Assembly (NCBI RefSeq): GCF_900111905.1
Contig: NZ_FOKM01000011.1
Location: forward strand, 1 to 64,000
Origin: Rhizobium sp. NFR07
Lineage (GTDB): Bacteria > Pseudomonadota > Alphaproteobacteria > Rhizobiales > Rhizobiaceae
Length of the DNA stretch: 64,000 bases
Reading direction: 5' to 3'
Position 1 is the stretch's first letter; each line of letters begins with the position of its first letter. Shown here one piece after another: positions 43,248-50,860 of this stretch. The notes under the pieces were generated by a model. That model made no database searches. It saw only the letters and a program-made list of their open reading frames with translations, and was not told the DNA's origin. Both the position numbers and the translations under genes were made by a program.

Positions 43248-44618
43248 TTACTTGGCGGACAGGAACTCGCCCGCTTCGATCAGGCTGAATTCGTTGTCGT
43301 CTGCCTTGTCGACGGCACGGCCGGCCGAGAAGGGCAGGTTGTTGTCGTTGCCGATGATCAGGTGCGTCGCGTCGATCTGGTCGACATTTTCGATCGTCAC
43401 GAACGGCATGTCATAGACGCCATCCTTGGAGCCGGCCTTCTTTTTGTTGTCCGGGTCCTTGATGTTGAGAAGATCGATATAGCCGATCTTGCGCACAGCC
43501 TTGCCGACATTGGCGTCGTTGAATTCGATCTTGTAGACGCGCTTCAGTTCAGCCGGAGCCTCGAAGCAATCCGGCTTCGGCTGCTTCGGATCGGCGCATG
43601 CCTTGTCTTTGGAGCCCGCGCCGTTGTCACGCTCGATCACGAGAGCGGTCGTCTCGTCCATCATGTTGAAGTCGCCGATTGCAACGCCCTTGTCTGCGAA
43701 TGGATAGAGCCACGAACGGCCGGTCCACTTCTCGGCGGCGATATCGAACTCGATGACGCGGATCGCGGTCTTGCCATCTACCTGTTCGACCTGGCCGTCG
43801 ACATAGAGCGGGCCTTCGAGCAGGCCGTAGAGCCTGGTGCCGTCCTTTGACATTGCCATGCCTTCAAAGCCGCCGGAGCGCTTCAGGTTGAAGACCGGCA
43901 TCTTGGCGGTCGGATTTGCCGGAACCGACAGTGTCGGGTTGTCGGGCGAGGTGACCGGCTTGCCGTCAACCGTGGTTGCAAAAACATCGGTCAGCTGGCC
44001 GAGCGCATCTACCTTGATCAGGTAAGGGCCGAATTCCTCGCCGAGCCAGAAGCCGTCACCGGCAGGCTGGATGGATTCGATGTCGAAATCGGCACCCGTC
44101 AGATAGCGTTTCTCGGTGCCTTCCATGGTGATCGGGAAGGGGGCGATCTTGTTTGGGTCCGACAGGAAGATGTTCTTCACGACCTCGACCTTGTTGGTCG
44201 CCCAGTCGAACTTCACCTGGTGCAGGAACAGCATGGCGTCGGACGAATTGGCCTTGGAGCCGAAGCCGTTGTCGGACAGCGTCCAGAACGTGCCGTCGGC
44301 CATCGCCTTGATGCCGGAAAAGCCCTGGATCGGCTGGCCGTCGAGCGGCAGCTTCACGTCGGTGATGCGTGCCCCGTCCTTGCCGTCGACTTTGCCGAGC
44401 TTTTCGGTGCGCTTGCGGTCCGGGGTGGTGAACTTGCCGGAGGTCTTCAGAAAGTCTGGTGCATCAGCCGGGGCAGGGGTGACGGTGTTGGCCGGAAGGA
44501 TGGCCTGGCCGGCGAGCTTTGCCGGGAATTCCTTGTCGTCCGCCAGAGCCTGGCCGGAGAACACAGAGGCAGCAATGATCGCTACGAGTGCGACGGAAGA
44601 AAAAAAGGTTCTGGTCAT
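43248..44618 (-). CDS. Secreted esterase-like/phytase-like beta-propeller protein
   Basis: 456 residues. A signal peptide ends near SGQALADD. The mature part has the phytase-like propeller features: GFSGIKAMADGTFWTLSDNGFGSK, LTGADFDIESIQPAGDGFWLGEEFGPYLIKVD, GGFEGMAMSKDGTRLYGLLEGPL, and acidic calcium-type loops. Families of this kind are phosphatases or phosphodiesterases acting outside the cytoplasm; activity on phytate is not certain. A PHO-box-like site and a leader hairpin that covers the ribosome site lie upstream, and a strong terminator downstream, so it is a single-gene unit. Confidence 0.85.
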   Translation of the reverse strand: MTRTFFSSVALVAIIAASVFSGQALADDKEFPAKLAGQAILPANTVTPAPADAPDFLKTSGKFTTPDRKRTEKLGKVDGKDGARITDVKLPLDGQPIQGFSGIKAMADGTFWTLSDNGFGSKANSSDAMLFLHQVKFDWATNKVEVVKNIFLSDPNKIAPFPITMEGTEKRYLTGADFDIESIQPAGDGFWLGEEFGPYLIKVDALGQLTDVFATTVDGKPVTSPDNPTLSVPANPTAKMPVFNLKRSGGFEGMAMSKDGTRLYGLLEGPLYVDGQVEQVDGKTAIRVIEFDIAAEKWTGRSWLYPFADKGVAIGDFNMMDETTALVIERDNGAGSKDKACADPKQPKPDCFEAPAELKRVYKIEFNDANVGKAVRKIGYIDLLNIKDPDNKKKAGSKDGVYDMPFVTIENVDQIDATHLIIGNDNNLPFSAGRAVDKADDNEFSLIEAGEFLSAK

Positions 44619-44622
44619 GAAA

Positions 44623-44663
44623 CACCTATCGATCTGGCGTGAAACACGCGCTGTCGATAGGTG
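44623..44663 (-). promoter_or_regulatory. Leader hairpin covering the ribosome binding site of the phytase-like gene
   Basis: On the minus strand CACCTATCGA (44663-44654) pairs perfectly with TCGATAGGTG (44632-44623). Inside, GCGTG pairs with CACGC around a TTT loop, with a symmetric 4-base internal loop between the two helices. The AGGTG of the 3' arm is the only good Shine-Dalgarno sequence and lies 5 bases before the ATG. The fold would therefore block translation unless it opens. Confidence 0.6.
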
Positions 44664-44713
44664 CCCTGCATGACGGGCAGGTGATGGAATGGCGACGGCT
44701 GAATGAAGAATCG

Positions 44714-44731
44714 AAGACAGAAATGTAACAG
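44714..44731 (-). promoter_or_regulatory. Candidate PHO box upstream of the phytase-like gene
   Basis: On the minus strand CTGTTAC-ATTT-CTGTCTT, 12 of 14 matches to CTGTCAY-N4-CTGTCAY, lies about 95 bases before the start codon. A phosphate-releasing enzyme is a typical PhoB target; the site itself is inferred. Confidence 0.45.
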
Positions 44732-44763
44732 GGCCGGTCTCGTCGCGAACCGGTTTGCGAAAA

Positions 44764-45666
44764 TCAACGAGAGCATTGATGAAACGCCATCCAGCGGCCC
44801 GGCGTCATGCCGAAAGCGCGGCGGAAATGGCGGGTGAAGTGCGCCTGATCGGCAAAGCCCGAACCGATCGCCGCATCCGCCAGCGAGCTGCCTTCCGCAA
44901 TGAGCCGCTTGGCCCGGTCAAGGCGGCGCATGATCAGATAGCGATGCGGGCTGGTGCCGAGCAGCCGGCGGAACTGTCGCGCAAGGTCATAGCGATCGAG
45001 CCCGGTCGCCGCCTCCAGCGTGTCCGAGTCGACCGCTTCGTCGCAATGGCTTTCGAGGACGTCGCGGGCGCGCATGACGGCGGTTCGGGCAGTTGCCTTA
45101 ATCGTTTTGCGGGGGATGCCGGCCTGCCGGGACAGGCCAGCGGAAATACGCATCACGGTGTCGTCCATCAGGAGATCGCCGGGTTCATGATCGAGGTCAC
45201 CGAGAACCTCGGCCAGAGCCTGCCAGAGATCCTTATCCGTCGTGACCGGGTTTGCAACGAAGGGCAATGTGCAGCGATGGCCGTCGACCGCGCCGATCAA
45301 TTCCGGCGGCAGGTAGATCATCCGGTAGATCAGCCCGTCTTCCGTTCCCGCCGCACCGTCATGCACCTCGTCCGGATGCAGGACGATGACGTTGCCGGGA
45401 TTGCTGAATCGCTCGGCGCCGCGATAGCGAAACGTCTGGACGCCGTGAAGTGTCAGCCCCAGCGCATAAGTGTCGTGCCGATGCGGCGAAAAGCCGTTGC
45501 CGTGAAAGCGTGCTTCGATCCGCTCGACGCCGCGACGTGGCAGCGCGATGCGCATCCCGTCCGCGAACTGGCCGGGCTGCGCCTTGCACGAACGTTCAAG
45601 ACCGTCAGTGCCCGGCAACGCTAATTGCTCGGCTCTTTCGATCCCACGAACGGAGTTTTCCTGCAT
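44764..45666 (-). CDS. AraC family transcriptional regulator
   Basis: 300 residues from the ATG at 45666. The N-terminal cupin (RFHGNGFSPHRHDTYALGLTLHGVQTFRYRG) is a small-ligand sensor. The C-terminal two helix-turn-helix motifs run from DVLESHCDEAVDSDTLEAATG to IGSGFADQAHFTRHFRRAFGMTPGRW. Its ATG shares bases with the ATG of the divergent DUF2000 gene (CATG), leaving no spacer, so the true start may be the internal ATG at 45555 (MRIALPRRG). AraC and DUF2000 pairs occur side by side elsewhere, which suggests it controls that neighbour. Confidence 0.85.
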   Translation of the reverse strand: MQENSVRGIERAEQLALPGTDGLERSCKAQPGQFADGMRIALPRRGVERIEARFHGNGFSPHRHDTYALGLTLHGVQTFRYRGAERFSNPGNVIVLHPDEVHDGAAGTEDGLIYRMIYLPPELIGAVDGHRCTLPFVANPVTTDKDLWQALAEVLGDLDHEPGDLLMDDTVMRISAGLSRQAGIPRKTIKATARTAVMRARDVLESHCDEAVDSDTLEAATGLDRYDLARQFRRLLGTSPHRYLIMRRLDRAKRLIAEGSSLADAAIGSGFADQAHFTRHFRRAFGMTPGRWMAFHQCSR

Positions 45667-46072
45667 GTTCGATACCAAGATCGCGATCCTTGTTCGCGAC
45701 GACCTCGCCACCTGGCAGAAGCTGAACGTCACAGCCTTCCTGACAAGCGGCATCGTGGCACAATCGCCGGCGATCATCGGCGAAGCATATCGGGATGCGG
45801 CTGGCCATGTCTATAATCCCATGACCATCCAGCCCATTGTCGTGCACGCAGCCGACCAGGAGACGCTGCGGGCGGTCCACAGGCGAGCGCTCGACCGCGG
45901 TGTCGTCACCTCGGCCTATATCGAGGAGATGTTCTCGACCGGCCATGATGCCGCCAACCGGGATGTGTTCTTACAATTCGGCCCCGACGACGCTCGCCTC
46001 GTCGGTATTGCCTTGCGGGCGGACAAGAAGCTGGTCGACAAGATCACGAAGGGCGCCAGAATGCATCCGTGA
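45665..46072 (+). CDS. DUF2000 family protein
   Basis: 135 residues beginning MFDTKIAILVRDDLATWQKL, with GIVAQSPAIIGEAYRDAAGH and the central PIVVHAADQETLRAVHRRAL, the pattern of DUF2000. The function of the family is unknown; its fold resembles peptidyl-tRNA hydrolase type II proteins. Ribosome site GGAG lies about 12 bases upstream. It starts back to back with the AraC regulator and converges with the DUF2891 gene 8 bases downstream. Confidence 0.8.
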   Translation: MFDTKIAILVRDDLATWQKLNVTAFLTSGIVAQSPAIIGEAYRDAAGHVYNPMTIQPIVVHAADQETLRAVHRRALDRGVVTSAYIEEMFSTGHDAANRDVFLQFGPDDARLVGIALRADKKLVDKITKGARMHP

Positions 46073-46080
46073 CGAGCTGA

Positions 46081-47085
46081 TCAGGCCTCAAGCGCCAGCG
46101 TCGCGAAACTGGCCAGCCAGTGCTCGCCCATATAGTCGCCGGCAACATGGGCGAGGCCGCTCGCCAGGTGCTCTTCGGCGACATCTACCATGATCGCGTG
46201 TCGCGGATCGCTCTGCGGCAGTGCCGCGGCCAGCGAGCGCCAGCACCAGGCGCGCGACAGGTTCAGCCCGTCGAGATGGGCAATCTTCCCGTCGGTACGA
46301 TCGGAAACGGAGGCCGGGGCGAAAAGCGTCTCGGGCTTCTGCTGTGTGATCTCCGGCAGGAACGCATCGAACCAGCGCAGGAAATCCGTTTCCGGCATCA
46401 GTCGCCGCATGCATTCCGCCCCAATCAATGCGGAAGAGAGGAAATCGTCGCCGGACGGCTCGCCCCAGGCAGGGCACGCTTCGTCCTTGCCGTACCAGCG
46501 TTGTGCCGTGTCCTGCAGCAGCTGTATGAGGTGCTGGTCACCCGCTGTCTCGGCATAGTCCGCAGCCAGGCGCAGGGCGAAGGCCGTATTGAAATGCGTG
46601 CCGACGCGGACGGGGTAGGTGGCGATCGGCAGGAAGTCGCGGAAACGCTGGACAAAGATTTCGGTCAGCGGGCGAAGCGCTTCGGCCCAGCGGCCGCCTT
46701 CCAGTCCCTCCAGTTCCGCGGCGAGCTTCAAGAGCCAGCCCCATCCATAGGGGCGCTCGAAACCGCGCATCATCGGTGCGCTCATGGTGGCGCATTCGCC
46801 TGCCACCTTGTCGGGCACCAGCATCACATCAAAGAGCGAGCGGATCCCGGCGGCCGCCGGAATATCCGGAAACCTGCGCAGCATATGGGCAAGCATCCAG
46901 TAGCCGTGAACGCAGGAATGCCAGTCGAAACTGCCGTAAAAGACCGGGTAGAGCCCACTCGGTGTCTTCGCATCCTCCGGTCCCGCAAGCACGTTGCCCG
47001 GCTTGTTGGGATATTCCCGCCTAACATGCCCGAGCGCGATGATCGCAAACCTCTGGGCAATGTCTGAGGTGAGGGAAGGGCGCAT
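46081..47085 (-). CDS. DUF2891 family protein
   Basis: 334 residues. Conserved parts include YPVFYGSFDWHSCVHGYWML, ERPYGWGWLLKLAAEL, RVGTHFNTAFAL and LNLSRAWCWRSLA, all rich in Trp, His and Gly. The alternating helical pattern suggests an (alpha/alpha) toroid like that of some glycosidases and epimerases, but this is inference. No signal peptide. It follows rnd by two bases on the same strand, so rnd and this gene are probably cotranscribed. Confidence 0.82.
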   Translation of the reverse strand: MRPSLTSDIAQRFAIIALGHVRREYPNKPGNVLAGPEDAKTPSGLYPVFYGSFDWHSCVHGYWMLAHMLRRFPDIPAAAGIRSLFDVMLVPDKVAGECATMSAPMMRGFERPYGWGWLLKLAAELEGLEGGRWAEALRPLTEIFVQRFRDFLPIATYPVRVGTHFNTAFALRLAADYAETAGDQHLIQLLQDTAQRWYGKDEACPAWGEPSGDDFLSSALIGAECMRRLMPETDFLRWFDAFLPEITQQKPETLFAPASVSDRTDGKIAHLDGLNLSRAWCWRSLAAALPQSDPRHAIMVDVAEEHLASGLAHVAGDYMGEHWLASFATLALEA

Positions 47086-47087
47086 GA

Positions 47088-48233
47088 CTAAAGCTCGACC
47101 GCCTCGACCTTCTTGTTGACGAAGCGCAGGGCAACGCCACCTTCGATCAGTTTGAGGGCGGTGTCGCCGAACAGCTCGCGGCGCCAGCCGGAAAGGGCGG
47201 CGACCTCGGCATTCTCGCCTTCCGCGGCGATCTTTTCGAGATCGTCGGTATTGGCGATCACCTTGGCGGCAACACCCTGCTTGTCGGAGATGAGCTTCAG
47301 GAGCACCTTGAGCAGTTCGACGGCGGCAGCCGTGCCTTCCGGCACATGGCTGTGCTTCGGCGGATGCGGCATATCTGCCTTGGGCAGCGCGAGCGCCGCA
47401 TTGACGGCTTCCACGATCGCAGCACCCGAGGAAGAGCGCTCCCAGCCCTTCGGGATGGTGCGCAGACGGCCAAGCGCTTCCGTATCCTTCGGCTGCTGCT
47501 GGGCGATTTCGTAGATGGCATCGTCCTTCAGCACGCGCGAACGCGGCACGTTGCGGCTGCGAGCCTCCCGTTCACGCCAGGCGGCGACGAATTTGAGGAT
47601 CGCCAGTTCCGTCGGCTTGCGCAGGCGGGCCTTTAGACGCTGCCAGGCATCGTCCGGATGCAGATCATAGGTGCCTGGGTTTTCCAGGATCGCCATTTCC
47701 TCGGTCAACCAAAGGGCGCGGCCTTCGCGCTCCAGCTCGGTCTTCAGATGCTGGTAGACGTCGCGCAAATGGGTAACGTCGGCCAGCGCGTATTCGAGCT
47801 GCTTTTCGGACAGGGGACGGCGGCTCCAGTCGGTGAAGCGCGACGACTTGTCGATATGGACGTTCTTGATGCGGCTGACGAGCTGGTCGTAGGAGACGCT
47901 GTCCCCGAAGCCGCAGACCATGGCGGCGACCTGCGTGTCGAAGATCGGATGCGGCACGAGATTGCCAAGATGGTGGATGATCTCGATATCCTGCCTTGCG
48001 GCATGGAAGACCTTCACCACTGCGGGGTTCGCCATCAGCTCGAAGAAGGGCTTCAGGTCCAGCCCTTTTGCCAGCGGATCGACCAGCACTTCGACCGTCG
48101 GGCTGGCCATCTGGATGAGGCAGAGTTCCGGCCAGAAAGTCGTCTCACGGAGGAATTCCGTATCGATGGTGATGAAGTCTGACTGAGCCAGTTCGGCGCA
48201 GGCTTTCTCGAGGGCTGCGGTTGTGTCGATCAT
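47088..48233 (-). CDS. rnd: Ribonuclease D
   Basis: 381 residues. The DEDDy exonuclease motifs are FITIDTEFLRETTFWPELCL (Exo I), FHAARQDIEIIHHLG (Exo II) and LEYALADVTHLRDVYQHL (Exo III with Tyr in the helix). HRDC-like helical domains follow (AWREREARSRNVPRSRVLKDDAIYEIA). It trims 3' ends of tRNA precursors and other small RNAs. It is common next to aspS in this group; here an MFS gene and a TsiV-like gene lie between. Confidence 0.95.
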   Translation of the reverse strand: MIDTTAALEKACAELAQSDFITIDTEFLRETTFWPELCLIQMASPTVEVLVDPLAKGLDLKPFFELMANPAVVKVFHAARQDIEIIHHLGNLVPHPIFDTQVAAMVCGFGDSVSYDQLVSRIKNVHIDKSSRFTDWSRRPLSEKQLEYALADVTHLRDVYQHLKTELEREGRALWLTEEMAILENPGTYDLHPDDAWQRLKARLRKPTELAILKFVAAWREREARSRNVPRSRVLKDDAIYEIAQQQPKDTEALGRLRTIPKGWERSSSGAAIVEAVNAALALPKADMPHPPKHSHVPEGTAAAVELLKVLLKLISDKQGVAAKVIANTDDLEKIAAEGENAEVAALSGWRRELFGDTALKLIEGGVALRFVNKKVEAVEL

Positions 48234-48314
48234 TGGTCCGTTCGCGGTAGGTGATCAGCCTTCCTTTCGCTTTAGGCCCGTTGAGTCAATAGCGCGACGG
48301 GGATTCCGCACGGC

Positions 48315-49553
48315 TTACTCCCGGCCATCCTTCTTCGGCGGTTCGGCAAGACGGTTGAAATAGGCGGAGGTGCGCAGCAGCGCCCGGAAACGCGAATGAC
48401 GCTCGGACGGCGGCACCGGCGGCCTGACCCCCATGCGTCTGAGCGTGAAGATGAAGAACCCGATGAAAATGAACGATGTATACGCGAAGAAGGCGCGCGG
48501 TCCGTAGTGCTCGAGCAGGGTCGCGGCAAGCAGTGGCCCGATCGTTGCGCCCACCGACCAGAAGAACAGCAGTCCCGCCGCAATCAGCGCATATTGGCCA
48601 GGGCCGGCATGATCGTTTCCATGGGCCGAGCAGAGCGAATAGAGCGGCATGGAAAACGCGCCGAAGAGGAAGACCGCAATGATATTGGCCGTCTCGCTGG
48701 TTCCAGCGCCAAAGGAGAGATAGGCCCCGGTGAGGATCGAGCCGGCCGTTGCCCACAGGATGACGCGCCGCCGGTCGAGCTTGTCGGAATAAAGACCGAG
48801 CGGATATTGCAGCACTACACCGCCGATGATGCCGGCGCTCATGAAGGTGGCGATCGAGGTGATGCTCATGCCGAGTTCGGCGGCATAGATCGGCCCGATA
48901 TTGCGGAAGGCGGCCATGGACAGGCCGACCGCCACGACGCCGACGACGGCGAGCGGCGAGATGCGCCAGACAGCCTTGAGATCGAAGGCGATCGCCTCCG
49001 GTGCCGTAGGGCTCGACTTGTCGGCGAGCGAAATCGGCACGAGCGACAGGATGAGCGCGAAGACGATGATGTTGAAGATCACCGGCCCGTCGATGCCGAA
49101 GGTCGGGATCATATATTGCGCTATTGTCACGGAGCCGAGATCGACGAAGCGATAGACCGACAGCGTGCGCGCCCGGTTCTCGTTGGTGACCTTGGCATTG
49201 ATCCAGCTTTCCACCGTCGCGAACAGGCAGGCGACGGCAAGCCCGATCACGAAGCGCATTCCGAGCCAGAAGGCGGCATCGACGAACATCGACATGGCAA
49301 GCGAGGCGGCCGCGGTAATCGCCGCCATCGCTGCGAAGACACGGATATGCCCGATCGAGCGCAGAAGCCGGCCGACATAGATGCAGCCGATCGCAAAGCC
49401 GATGCTGTAGCCCGCGCCGATCATGCCGATCACCGAGGGCAAAAATCCCTCCGCCGTGCCACGCAGCGCGATATAGGTGCCCTGCAGGCCGTTGCCGCCG
49501 ATCAGGATGCCGGCGGTGACGAGAAGGGGCACGAGTGGCTTGATATGGTTCAT
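48315..49553 (-). CDS. MFS transporter (YcaD-like)
   Basis: 412 residues with about 12 membrane segments. It begins MNHIKPLVPLLVTAGILIGGNGLQGTYIALRG, close to the YcaD/sugar-efflux-like branch. IGCIYVGRLLRSIGHIRVFA matches the MFS loop 2-3 motif, and QYPLGLYSDKLDRRRVI the repeated motif in the second half. The cytoplasmic C-terminal tail is basic. Substrate unknown. I start at 49553; the frame continues upstream without family resemblance. No strong ribosome site is visible. Confidence 0.88.
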   Translation of the reverse strand: MNHIKPLVPLLVTAGILIGGNGLQGTYIALRGTAEGFLPSVIGMIGAGYSIGFAIGCIYVGRLLRSIGHIRVFAAMAAITAAASLAMSMFVDAAFWLGMRFVIGLAVACLFATVESWINAKVTNENRARTLSVYRFVDLGSVTIAQYMIPTFGIDGPVIFNIIVFALILSLVPISLADKSSPTAPEAIAFDLKAVWRISPLAVVGVVAVGLSMAAFRNIGPIYAAELGMSITSIATFMSAGIIGGVVLQYPLGLYSDKLDRRRVILWATAGSILTGAYLSFGAGTSETANIIAVFLFGAFSMPLYSLCSAHGNDHAGPGQYALIAAGLLFFWSVGATIGPLLAATLLEHYGPRAFFAYTSFIFIGFFIFTLRRMGVRPPVPPSERHSRFRALLRTSAYFNRLAEPPKKDGRE

Positions 49554-49754
49554 GGCTGCCAGGGGGAATCGCTGCGCGTGATGTCGACCAATCTCTAGCT
49601 CAGCAGGTTGCAGGACGACAGGGTTAAAACCGCAAAAATGCGATTGCGGGGACGATCTTGCGCCACGTCGAATGAATGGCGGACAGACTTGCCGCAGACG
49701 AGAACCGCCATAGGTCACGGTGGGTATTCGGATCTATTGCGACGGGACATGTGA

Positions 49755-50687
49755 ATGACGGAAATGATATTATGGGAGGGGACGCCGTCTGCTGTTCCCG
49801 CTTTCCGCATCCTTGCCATCATCGACGGCGACATACATGCCGGACAAACCCGGGACCTCCTTGGCCGTATCTACCAGCGGTTCGAGGGACGCTATGGCAA
49901 GGGCGGCGGCGAAGTCTCCTATAATTTTCCCGGCCATCGCGGCAAAATCCGGAAAGCCAATCTGAAACTGCTGGAGGAAGGCCGGGAGTTCTTCCTGCGC
50001 GACGAGACGGAATATGGTCAGGGCATTAGGCGCTATGGATATGCGATCGAGGAATTCGGTCATCCGGGTGTCCCTTTCTTCGGCGTCGAACAGCGCAGCT
50101 ATTTTCATTTCCTCGACATCGCGCTTCCCGAGGACACGGCCTCCATCGTCGAGTTTGCGGATTTCGTCACGGCCGAGCTTCTGAACGCACCGGTCATAAC
50201 CGGGGTTATGGGCATGGGCTTTTTCCTGCCCTACCATAAAGACAGCCTGAAGTTCCTGCTCGGTGGCAAAGTCGAGCGCTACAAGGCCGCGCTCGAAATC
50301 ACGCCGGACATGGTCTATGACGGCATACGCACCGAAGGTTCTTCCTATCGCTGGAAGACCGGTGAATTGCCGGGCATTGCCGATATCGGCTGGCGTACTC
50401 TCATCGGTGCCGGATTCTGGCCTCGGCTGCCTGATATCGCGCAGTTGCGGTCCGGATCGGATATCGCTGTGGAGAAGTCGGAACGTGTATTATGCGTGAC
50501 GGCCGGCGAACGCCCGATCTGGGGCGATGTCGAGGCGGGCGACAACATCGACGCCTATCGCTCGGTTGCCAGCTATTTGGCCCCCATCCGCCTGCCGGAA
50601 GGCTGCCTGCAGGCGTTCGGCTTCGGCGGCGGAATGATGTCCGGGCATGAAGCCAAGGTCCATGCCTATATTCATCGGTTCGATTAA
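49755..50687 (+). CDS. TsiV/DUF3396-like protein (type VI immunity family)
   Basis: 310 residues. The C-terminal half (GIADIGWRTLIGAGFWPRLPD, then ERPIWGDVEAGDNIDAYRSVASYLAPIRL) fits the DUF3396/TsiV pattern (G-x4-W-x-T-x-x-G). The earlier SYFHFLDIALP and VITGVMGMGFFLP also fit. Members include immunity proteins against type VI effectors. No type VI gene, VgrG or effector candidate is present here, so it is an orphan and its role is uncertain. Identification is by pattern only. The ribosome site is weak. Confidence 0.6.
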   Translation: MTEMILWEGTPSAVPAFRILAIIDGDIHAGQTRDLLGRIYQRFEGRYGKGGGEVSYNFPGHRGKIRKANLKLLEEGREFFLRDETEYGQGIRRYGYAIEEFGHPGVPFFGVEQRSYFHFLDIALPEDTASIVEFADFVTAELLNAPVITGVMGMGFFLPYHKDSLKFLLGGKVERYKAALEITPDMVYDGIRTEGSSYRWKTGELPGIADIGWRTLIGAGFWPRLPDIAQLRSGSDIAVEKSERVLCVTAGERPIWGDVEAGDNIDAYRSVASYLAPIRLPEGCLQAFGFGGGMMSGHEAKVHAYIHRFD

Positions 50688-50860
50688 CCCGTGAAGCCGT
50701 CCTGCAGTCTTTCGGTGCGCTTCCTGCCCTGATAGCCCGTCAAAGCCTTGACAAATCGGACCACCCATGCGCTTTTCGCGCCGATTTTCCATGATATCGG
50801 CAGGGCTGCTTCGTGCGCCCGACAAAGGCCGTTCAAAAGCATCAGTCCAGGATAAAAGAC

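Noticed and set aside
45450..45725. Plus-strand frame of 91 residues over the AraC gene
   Set aside because: Arg/Ser-rich shadow of the AraC coding frame with no ribosome site.
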